DNA of 11,212 nucleotides. It comes from Bryobacteraceae bacterium (GTDB lineage Bacteria; Acidobacteriota; Terriglobia; Bryobacterales; Bryobacteraceae). Position 1 is the first letter of the stretch, and each line of letters starts with the position of its first letter. Below, piece after piece: positions 6,673 through 11,212 of the stretch. A program made the position numbers and the translations under genes. The stretch covers positions 1 through 11,212 of the forward strand of contig JANXXV010000505.1 in NCBI GenBank assembly GCA_025350445.1, read 5' to 3'. A model generated the notes under the pieces. The model saw only the letters and a list, made by a program, of their open reading frames with translations. It was not told the DNA's origin and did no database searches.

Positions 6673-6822
6673 ATGAGAGCAGCCGATAATTTCGGTGTCA
6701 CAGCCGAGCCGGACATTGCGTATCGCGAGGCTAAATGACAATCGCTGATCGATGTGAGGGGTGCCTTTCCGTCGGCGGACAAGGTGGGTGATTTCCTGAT
6801 CTTCAACATCAAGTCACGGTAG
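6673..6822 (+). pseudogene. 5' part of a broken HigB-type toxin gene
   Basis: From ATG 6673 the frame reads MRAAD ... AEPDIAYREAK, then TGA (6736-6738), then QSLIDVRGAFPSADKVGDF, LIFNIKS and a TAG at 6820. The YREAK-x-x-S-x-x-DVR-x-x-FPSAD-x-VG ... FNI pattern is that of HigB family toxins (RelE-fold mRNA interferases), which typically read WYREAKxAxWxSxADVRxxFPSADxVGxxxVFNIxGNxYRLI. The TGA falls where the family has a Trp-bearing stretch, so it may be TGG turned to TGA. The protein then stops at FNI, and the expected next segment (YRLIV...) appears only at about 7158, after some 330 bp of unrelated DNA. The toxin is therefore dead through at least two lesions. Family recognition is from memory of the motif. 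Confidence 0.65.
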
Positions 6823-6842
6823 CGCTTTGGCCAACAGCCTAC

Positions 6843-6871
6843 CGTACCTCTTGGTACTAAATTTCGGTACG
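6843..6871. repeat. Inverted repeat CGTACC/GGTACG with internal GGTAC
   Basis: CGTACC at 6843-6848 pairs with GGTACG at 6866-6871; alternatively GTACC pairs with the nearer GGTAC at 6853-6857 across a 4-nt loop. These are alternative small hairpins inside the intervening DNA, with no known role. Confidence 0.45.
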
Positions 6872-6936
6872 CTCACCCGGATTTGCCTCGCTCTAGTGTG
6901 CCGTCCCGGCTAATTCCTTAGAACATGCTACTGGGC

Positions 6937-6963
6937 ACAAGGTGGGGCAGACACCTTGTCTGC
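6937..6963. repeat. Overlapping palindromes GCAGACA-CCT-TGTCTGC and ACAAGGTG/CACCTTGT (REP-like)
   Basis: A 7-bp stem GCAGACA/TGTCTGC with a 3-nt loop (6947-6963) overlaps an 8-bp stem ACAAGGTG/CACCTTGT (6937-6944 with 6952-6959); the two folds exclude each other. The GTGGGGCAGACA core followed by TGTCTGC resembles a dispersed palindrome I associate with Solibacter-like genomes (recollection, not a search). It is likely an interspersed REP-type element that forms part of the DNA splitting the toxin gene. Confidence 0.5.
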
Positions 6964-7101
6964 GCGCTCGCCCCTCGGCGGGCGCTCTTGCTCCCGTCGT
7001 CAACTCTTACGGGGGACAGGACACTAGTTACTCCCATTGCCTCCACTCTCCCCGATCATATTCCTTGCGGGTACTCGAATCCAACGAAGAATTCGAACCT
7101 T

Positions 7102-7141
7102 GCGTGAGCTATTCCACGCACGGCGCAGTGATCGCTCACGC
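7102..7141. repeat. 8-bp inverted repeat GCGTGAGC ... GCTCACGC
   Basis: Perfect 8-bp arms at 7102-7109 and 7134-7141 are separated by 24 nt. The structure sits at the right end of the intervening DNA, a few bases before the HigB-like frame resumes, so it could mark an element boundary. No partner repeat is seen at the left junction. Confidence 0.4.
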
Positions 7142-7148
7142 GACGAAC

Positions 7149-7244
7149 CACGACCGCTATCGCTTGATCGTTCGCTTGGATCTTGCTGAGAATGCGATGT
7201 GCTTCCTGGGACTGGGTAGCCGGGCTGCGGCTGTCATTAGAAGC
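7149..7244 (+). pseudogene. 3' part of the broken HigB-type toxin gene
   Basis: The frame resumes with HDRYRLIVRLDLAENAMCFLG. This fits the YRLIV-x-(I/L)-(D/N) ... (V/M)-x-(F/I)-(I/L)-G stretch that follows FNI in HigB toxins. The following GTHAEYD-like motif is not recognisable (GLGSRAAAVI instead), so this end has also drifted. It is in frame with the antitoxin-like gene that follows, and an open frame runs from GTG 6942 through both. Confidence 0.55.
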
Positions 7245-7523
7245 ATGATGAATCGCGATCTATCGGCGGAGGAACACGCGCTGTTTCAACTATTGGCCGG
7301 CTTGGTTACGGGGTCCGAAGACCGAACTGTGAAAATACCGCCGGCGCCACAGTACGCGATACTTCGTTATCCGCTGAAGAGCAGCGGTATGAAACAGACC
7401 GAACTCGCCGAACTATGGGGTGCGGGCAAAGGTTATACATCCGGAATCGTAAACGGCAAGCGGCCCATCCCCAAAGCCCAGGCGAACTTGCTGGCCCAAC
7501 GGCTTAAGGTGTCGGTTGCGTAG
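7245..7523 (+). CDS. HigA-like XRE antitoxin remnant, C-terminally clipped by a TAG
   Basis: From ATG 7245 the 92 residues match the second half of HigA antitoxins. An acidic helix (LSAEEHALFQLLAGLV) is followed by an Arg-x-Val-x-Ile-Pro linker, then a helix-turn-helix of the XRE type: MKQTELAELWGAGKGYTSGIVNGKRPI, where GxxxxTSGIVNGKRP aligns with the family's GSRSRVSEVLNGKRP, then KAQANLLAQRLKVSVA. TAG (7521-7523) stops it, but the next codons are TTT CTG TGA. Read through, the end would be VSVA-x-FL, very like the VSxALFI ends of HigA, so TAG is probably a mutated Leu codon and 7532 the old end. The loss is two or three residues, so the DNA-binding domain may still fold. It sits behind a dead toxin and may survive as an orphan repressor. 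Confidence 0.6.
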   Translation: MMNRDLSAEEHALFQLLAGLVTGSEDRTVKIPPAPQYAILRYPLKSSGMKQTELAELWGAGKGYTSGIVNGKRPIPKAQANLLAQRLKVSVA

Positions 7524-7707
7524 TTTCTGTGATGATTGCGGAGTCACCACGAATTTCAGGAATCGCCTCAGTCAAATCAATCGCATACAGCTTATGTCAA
7601 GTCACAAGAACCCCAATCGCCATACAATAAGGACAAAGCGGCACGAGTTCCAAACGTCCGGAACACTGCCGCGCCGGAGGGCGAAATTGCACGAACAAAC
7701 CGCGCCT

Positions 7708-7753
7708 GGGCATCGCTGCCCGCCGTCGAGGCGGGAGAAAGACTCCCTGTCTT
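7708..7753. repeat. Cluster of three small hairpins
   Basis: GGGCA-tcgc-TGCCC (7708-7721), CCCGCC-gtcga-GGCGGG (7719-7735) and AAGAC-tccct-GTCTT (7739-7753) follow each other; the first two overlap by three bases and compete. None is followed by a T run, so they look like REP-type structures rather than a terminator. Confidence 0.45.
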
Positions 7754-7766
7754 GCCAAAATACTGC

Positions 7767-7783
7767 TTATCCCATTCATCCCA
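7767..7783. repeat. Direct repeat 1, copy 1 (TTATCCCATTCATCCCA)
   Basis: The 17-bp sequence recurs exactly at 7908-7924. Here it is followed by a partial third unit, TTTATCCC, so the motif is itself a short tandem of ATCCCATT-like units. Confidence 0.7.
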
Positions 7784-7854
7784 TTTATCCCGGCCCAATG
7801 TTTTTTCCGGGCGCAACCCAACGAGACCCGCTTCTCCGGCCGCTCCGCCGAACC

Positions 7855-7876
7855 TTTTGTACCAACGAACCCACCG
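7855..7876. repeat. Direct repeat 2, copy 1 (TTTTGTACCAACGAACCCAC)
   Basis: A 22-bp sequence, TTTTGTACCAACGAACCCAC followed by CG, recurs exactly at 7980-8001. It lies 71 bp after repeat 1 copy 1. Confidence 0.75.
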
Positions 7877-7907
7877 CGCAGCCTTTTCTCGCTGGGCGAT
7901 TTATTCG

Positions 7908-7924
7908 TTATCCCATTCATCCCA
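7908..7924. repeat. Direct repeat 1, copy 2 (TTATCCCATTCATCCCA)
   Basis: Exact copy of 7767-7783, 141 bp downstream. The sequence that follows differs from that after copy 1, so only the ends of the composite unit are conserved. Confidence 0.7.
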
Positions 7925-7979
7925 ACCAAATATTGACACTGCCGGACGACGGCTTTCGCCAATCTATTCCCGCATCCGG

Positions 7980-8001
7980 TTTTGTACCAACGAACCCACC
8001 G
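7980..8001. repeat. Direct repeat 2, copy 2 (TTTTGTACCAACGAACCCAC)
   Basis: Exact 22-bp copy of 7855-7876, 125 bp downstream and 55 bp after repeat 1 copy 2. The order repeat 1 then repeat 2 is thus present twice with different fillers. Confidence 0.75.
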
Positions 8002-8048
8002 TCGTCTTTTTCCGCACCCATCGCGTCTCTAGCAAAGGAGCCAACTAG

Positions 8049-8597
8049 TTGATCTTCCGGGAGGTCGAGGACCGCGACTTAATCACCAAAGCCCGCCGAG
8101 GCGACGTCGAATCCTATAACTTGTTGATTTCCCGATGGGATAGGCGCATCTTCAACTATCTGCTGCGCTTGGTAAAAGATCGCGAAGATGCCCGCGACCT
8201 GGCCCAGGATGTATTCCTGAAGGCTTATCAGAACCTGAACAAGCTGGAAGACCCAACCAAGTTTTCGCCATGGCTCTACCGGATCGCTCACAACGAAGCC
8301 TATTCGTTGCTTCGCAAAAACCGCCCGGCAACGGAAATGGGCGAAGAGCGCGCGCAGTCTATACCCGGCCGCCGCATGTTGCCCATCGAAGTAGGACTGG
8401 CCGTCTCAACCGCCCTGTCGCGGCTCACCGACGATCAGCGGGAAGCAGTCGTTCTAAAGATTTATGAGGGGTTTAAGTTCGAAGAAATGGCCGAGATCCT
8501 GGCGTGTCCCGTGTCGACAATCAAGTCGCGCCTCTATACCGCTCTCGACCTGCTCAAAGAATCGCTGGCTCCTATTCAATTGCGGGGTGTGGAATGA
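8049..8597 (+). CDS. ECF-type RNA polymerase sigma factor
   Basis: The start is TTG 8049, supported by AAAGGAG 8 nt upstream (8034-8040). The 182 residues hold sigma region 2 (about 10-85: RRIFNYLLRLVKDREDARDLAQDVFLKAY, the core-binding and -10-reading part, ending with FSPWLYRIAHNEA) and region 4 (about 120-175: LSRLTDDQREAVVLKIYEGF, then EMAEIL, VSTIKSRLYTALDLLKE, the -35-reading helix-turn-helix). There is no region 1 or 3, so it is an ECF/group 4 factor. It directs polymerase to a small regulon, usually in response to an envelope signal. Its TGA overlaps the ATG of the anti-sigma gene (ATGA), so the two are translationally coupled. No GGAAC-type ECF promoter was found upstream, so autoregulation is not visible. 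Confidence 0.93.
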   Translation: MIFREVEDRDLITKARRGDVESYNLLISRWDRRIFNYLLRLVKDREDARDLAQDVFLKAYQNLNKLEDPTKFSPWLYRIAHNEAYSLLRKNRPATEMGEERAQSIPGRRMLPIEVGLAVSTALSRLTDDQREAVVLKIYEGFKFEEMAEILACPVSTIKSRLYTALDLLKESLAPIQLRGVE

Positions 8598-9181
8598 GTT
8601 GTTTACCATTTGATCTAAAAGATTACTTTTTCGGCGAACTGTCACCGCAGGACCGCCGCACCGTCGATCTCCACTTGCCCTCCTGCCCGAAGTGCCGGGA
8701 AGAGCTCGATGCCCTGAATCTCACCCGAAACGCACTGCTGATGGTGCGCCATGAAGAGCCGCCCAGCCGCATCGCGTTCGTCTCCGACAAGGTATTCGAA
8801 CCGCGCTGGTACCAGTCGCTCTGGAACTCCGGCCCGAAGCTCGCCTTCGCTTCCTCTGCAATCCTCGCCGCCGCAATCCTGGTCCACGGCTTCGAGTTGA
8901 ACCGCCGGCCGGTCCCGGTCGCACAGGCCCCGGCGCAAACGCAACCCTCCATCACCGAAGGCGAAGTAGCCACGCGCATAGAAGCGGCGGTGCAGAAAGC
9001 GGTAGCCGAGAGCGAGGCCCGCCAGACAGCCAGACTGCAGCGGGTATCGGCGCAACAGAAGAAACTGGAATTCGATTACAAGGCCCAAATGCTTCAGGTC
9101 GAAGATAGCTACCGGCTACTTCGCCGCAGTATCGGGCCAAACTATCGAGCCGCCAATCTCATCACCGGAGAAGGCCAATGA
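8594..9181 (+). CDS. Zinc-finger transmembrane anti-sigma factor
   Basis: The start is ATG 8594, overlapping the sigma factor stop. A longer frame from GTG 8504 exists but lies inside the sigma gene. The 195 residues contain an anti-sigma zinc finger H27-x3-C31-x2-C34 after a short helical stretch (zf-HC2 type, which holds the sigma factor at the membrane). One transmembrane helix lies at about 83-99 (LAFASSAILAAAILVHG), followed by a Pro/Gln-rich linker (about 104-118). The long charged coiled-coil helix that follows (about 120-180, rich in Glu/Ala/Gln/Arg) would lie on the outer side of the membrane, where it could sense a partner. The helix is unusual in being rod-like rather than a folded sensor domain. 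Its TGA overlaps the next ATG (ATGA). Confidence 0.85.
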   Translation: MSCLPFDLKDYFFGELSPQDRRTVDLHLPSCPKCREELDALNLTRNALLMVRHEEPPSRIAFVSDKVFEPRWYQSLWNSGPKLAFASSAILAAAILVHGFELNRRPVPVAQAPAQTQPSITEGEVATRIEAAVQKAVAESEARQTARLQRVSAQQKKLEFDYKAQMLQVEDSYRLLRRSIGPNYRAANLITGEGQ

Positions 9182-9726
9182 AACTCCTCGGCGCATTAGC
9201 AATCCTCGCCGCATCGTATACCCTGATACACGCCGCCAGCAGCACAACACCCCGTGTCTCCCGAATCAGCGTTCAGGCCATGGAATACAGCATCGACGAT
9301 AAAGTGACGGGCTTCCAGATTGACGATCCCATTCAGATGGTCGGCGGCACCCGCGGCATGTACATCAACGGTTACGGCGTAGTCTTCACCTCGGAAATGG
9401 ACCTGGTGGCCAACACGTTAGTCTCACCATTCCGCCCGCAAGTAACCAAGGAAGACCTCGTCAAGCTTAAACACAAGAAGCAACAGCGCATCGTTATGCT
9501 AAGACAGATCATGCGCACCATGTTGATGTCCACCGCCGCTTCGCTCGACGGCGTCCCGGTCAATGAACAAGTGGTCCTGGGCGTCACGCTGCACTACTAC
9601 CCGTGGGAAGATTCCGCCGGACTCCCCCGCCAGATCGTTATGCTCGCGCCGCGGAAGCTTCTCATCGAAGCCATGAAAGGCGACCCGGCCATTCTCGAAA
9701 CCGGGCTCCAGGTCCAAGAGTACTGA
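9178..9726 (+). CDS. Exported protein of unknown function in the sigma/GspE operon
   Basis: The 182-residue protein begins with a clear signal peptide (KLLGALAILAASYTLIHAAS, likely cut after Ala19 or Ala20). I do not recognise the rest. The mature part is mixed alpha/beta: a beta-rich first half (VQAMEYSIDDKVTGF ... MYINGYGVVFTSEMDLV), a basic helix (LKHKKQQRIVMLRQIMRTMLMSTAAS), and a second beta segment (VLGVTLHYYPWED ... IVMLAPRKLLIEA). There is no lipobox and no second membrane helix. It overlaps the anti-sigma gene by 4 bp and the GspE gene by 1 bp, so all four genes are co-translated in tight coupling. A periplasmic partner for the anti-sigma coiled coil or for the secretion/pilus machine is the best guess from position alone. 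Confidence 0.75.
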   Translation: MKLLGALAILAASYTLIHAASSTTPRVSRISVQAMEYSIDDKVTGFQIDDPIQMVGGTRGMYINGYGVVFTSEMDLVANTLVSPFRPQVTKEDLVKLKHKKQQRIVMLRQIMRTMLMSTAASLDGVPVNEQVVLGVTLHYYPWEDSAGLPRQIVMLAPRKLLIEAMKGDPAILETGLQVQEY

Positions 9727-11212
9727 TGCGTCTAGGGGAGCTGCTAATTGAGCGTCAACAGATCACTGAAGAAGATCTGGAGCGCGCTCTGGAACTCCAG
9801 AAAGAGCGCGGCGAAAAGCTTGGGAAAATTCTAGTAGACCTGGGCTTCATCGCCATGCGCGACGTAATGGCCGCGCTATCAGATCAACTTGGTGTCCCTC
9901 TCGTAGTGATTGAAGGCCCGCCTGCGGTATCCCCGGAAACGGAAAAGCTGTCCCCGCGCTTCCTCCGCCAGTTCCGCTGCCTGCCCATTGCGCTTCACGG
10001 CTCCAGCCTCACTCTGGCCATGGCGGATCCACTGGATTTCGAAACCATCTCCGCCGTCCGCAGTTCCACCGGCCTGAAGGTCGAACCAGTCCTAGCCCTG
10101 GAACAGGAAATCATCGACGCTGTAGAGCGCCACTACGGAGGCTCGGACAAAGGCACCTCGGATTTTGAGAGCGATACCGCCCAAGCCTCGGAAGACCTCG
10201 AACACCTCCGCGACATGGCCAGCGAGGCTCCGGTCATCCGCATGGTGAACGCCATGATCGCCCAAGCCGTGGAAAAGCGAGCCAGCGACATCCACATTGA
10301 ACCTTTCGAAAAAGAATTCCGCATCCGCTACCGCGTGGACGGTGTTCTCTATGCACAAGAACCTCCTCCACGGGAAATGAAGGCGGCCATGATCTCCCGG
10401 GTGAAGCTCATGGCCAAGCTCAATATCGCCGAGCGACGCCTTCCACAGGACGGCCGCATCAAGGTGAAAACCCTCGGCCGTGAAGTGGATCTACGCGTCT
10501 CCACGCTGCCCACGCTCTACGGCGAAAGCGTAGTAATGCGCTTGCTGGACCGTTCCGCCGGCGATTTCTACGACCTGGAAAAACTCGGCTTCGACGCTCA
10601 CATGCTGCGGCGCATGGAATACTATACGTCGCTCCCGCACGGCATCTTCCTCGTAACTGGACCGACGGGCAGCGGCAAGTCCACCACATTGTACTCAGCC
10701 CTGAAGCGCATCAACAAAGCCGACAAGAAGATCATCACCATCGAAGACCCGGTGGAGTATCAGATGGACGGCATCAATCAACTGCACGTCAACACGCAGA
10801 TCAATCTCACCTTCGCCGCCGGCCTCCGCCACATCGTCCGCCAGGATCCGGACGTCATCATGGTGGGTGAAATCCGCGACCGCGAAACCGCCGATGTGGC
10901 CATCCGCGCGGCGCTGACAGGCCACTTCGTGTACTCCACGCTCCACACCAACGATGCACCCAGCGCCATCACGCGCCTGACGGACATGGGTGTAGAGAAC
11001 TACCTCATCACATCGTCGCTGGTATCCGTGCTGGCTCAGCGCCTGGTCCGCGTCATCTGCAAAAACTGTCGCGTGGAAGCCGAGATGCGCATGACCCCGG
11101 ACGGCGAGCTCATCCAGACCTACAAAGGCGCGGGCTGCGAAACCTGCTTCGGATCGGGATACAAAGGCCGCGTAGGTATCTTCGAACTGATGGAACTCAA
11201 CGAAGAGATTCG
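9726..11212 (+). CDS. GspE/PulE/PilB-family secretion or pilus assembly ATPase (3' truncated by the window)
   Basis: The stop of the previous gene and this ATG share a base (TGATG). The visible 495 residues start with an MshEN/GspE_N domain (about 1-140) holding two 24-residue units, R2-LG ... Q25 and K31-LG ... Q54, separated by five residues, the layout of the c-di-GMP-binding MshEN motif. The ATPase core follows: DIHIEPFE (about 195-202), Walker A GPTGSGKST (312-320), an Asp box at IITIEDPVEY, Walker B region D376-VIMVGEIRD, the His box (ALTGH, STLHTND), and a zinc tetracysteine C445-x2-C448 ... C471-x2-C474. The protein runs off the edge about 70 residues before the usual end (GVGIFELME-type motif reached). 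It powers assembly of a type II secretion pseudopilus or a type IV pilus; which one is decided by genes beyond the window. Confidence 0.93.
   Translation, partial: MRLGELLIERQQITEEDLERALELQKERGEKLGKILVDLGFIAMRDVMAALSDQLGVPLVVIEGPPAVSPETEKLSPRFLRQFRCLPIALHGSSLTLAMADPLDFETISAVRSSTGLKVEPVLALEQEIIDAVERHYGGSDKGTSDFESDTAQASEDLEHLRDMASEAPVIRMVNAMIAQAVEKRASDIHIEPFEKEFRIRYRVDGVLYAQEPPPREMKAAMISRVKLMAKLNIAERRLPQDGRIKVKTLGREVDLRVSTLPTLYGESVVMRLLDRSAGDFYDLEKLGFDAHMLRRMEYYTSLPHGIFLVTGPTGSGKSTTLYSALKRINKADKKIITIEDPVEYQMDGINQLHVNTQINLTFAAGLRHIVRQDPDVIMVGEIRDRETADVAIRAALTGHFVYSTLHTNDAPSAITRLTDMGVENYLITSSLVSVLAQRLVRVICKNCRVEAEMRMTPDGELIQTYKGAGCETCFGSGYKGRVGIFELMELNEEI

Larger units (their letters stand above)
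6823..7148. other. About 330-bp intervening DNA splitting the HigB toxin remnant
   Basis: This stretch lies between the FNI motif of the HigB remnant and its YRLIV motif. It holds no convincing gene. It contains three inverted-repeat structures, at 6843-6871, 6937-6963 and 7102-7141. I found no transposase, no clear terminal inverted repeats and no target duplication, so the exact ends are uncertain by tens of bases. It could be a small non-autonomous element or several accumulated insertions. Confidence 0.4.
7533..8030. other. About 500-bp non-coding, repeat-rich interval
   Basis: Several overlapping frames are open here (one of 178 and one of 170 codons, plus minus-strand frames), but none shows a domain or signal peptide, and they translate the repeats in different frames. 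The left half (7533-7740) holds hairpins. The right half holds two copies of a composite arrangement, a TTATCCC-type repeat followed by a TTTTGTACC-type repeat. I take it as intergenic repeat DNA, with the sigma operon's promoter somewhere within it. Confidence 0.5.

Noticed and set aside
7066..7100. tRNA T-arm-like GGTTCGAATTC on the minus strand
   Set aside because: The arm stem is only about four pairs with a wobble, and no acceptor, D or anticodon arm can be drawn around it.
7933..7938. TTGACA as -35 of the sigma-factor operon
   Set aside because: No acceptable -10 lies 16-19 bp downstream (that stretch is TCGCCA/GCCAAT). The nearest TATTCC is 26 bp away.
7767..8001. CRISPR-like spacing of repeats
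   Set aside because: There are only two copies of each repeat, not palindromic, with unequal spacers of well over 100 bp and no cas gene.
7516..8052. 178-codon frame between the antitoxin remnant and the sigma factor
   Set aside because: The frame runs through hairpins and both copies of the direct repeats. Other frames are open over the same DNA and none has a domain, so repeat DNA explains it better than a gene.
8504..8593. Extended GTG start for the anti-sigma factor
   Set aside because: The extra 30 residues are an out-of-frame read of sigma region 4. ATG 8594 with ATGA overlap gives the normal zinc-finger start.

Overview
The window is GC-rich, with dense operons and start codons that include GTG and TTG. 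The best taxonomic guess is an acidobacterium of the Solibacter/Bryobacter type. The reasons are an Oar-like TonB-dependent receptor with an N-terminal carboxypeptidase-regulatory domain, a YXWGXW-type secreted protein, and intergenic palindromic repeats that resemble repeats I remember from that group. This assignment is inference, not a database match.

Layout. (1) 1-280 (+): end of a small secreted tryptophan/glycine-repeat protein, possibly cut by the window edge. (2) 284-2871 (-): a compact operon read right to left from one promoter, encoding an SPFH/band-7 protein, a divergent NAD-kinase-fold protein and a Nudix protein with an NrtR-like C-terminal winged helix. The promoter carries two matching 15-bp palindromes 22 bp apart. 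The SPFH gene is broken by one in-frame amber codon. (3) 2910-6627 (-): a second operon with two tandem, related, Cys-rich small membrane or secreted proteins (same CC-x6-CC ... C-x3-C ... QRPPP layout) followed by a 935-aa TonB-dependent receptor. (4) 6673-7532 (+): remains of a HigB-HigA toxin-antitoxin pair. The toxin has an internal stop and is split by about 330 bp of unrelated DNA with hairpins; the antitoxin appears to have lost only its last residues. (5) 7533-8030: about 500 bp without a convincing gene, rich in hairpins and with two direct repeats arranged twice. (6) 8049-11212 (+): a tightly overlapped operon encoding an ECF sigma factor, a zinc-finger membrane anti-sigma factor, a secreted protein of unknown function, and a GspE/PilB secretion or pilus ATPase that runs off the right edge.

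Three groups may be working systems. The SPFH/NAD-kinase-like/NrtR-like operon looks like an NAD-linked module that may control itself. The Cys-rich pair plus receptor looks like a metal-uptake or metal-handling set comparable in logic to DUF2946/OprC-type copper loci. The sigma/anti-sigma pair appears to put a type II secretion or type IV pilus operon under envelope-signal control, and its ATPase starts with a recognisable tandem MshEN-type c-di-GMP motif. The stretch between about 6640 and 8040 is a scar-like zone of decayed genes and repeats between these blocks.
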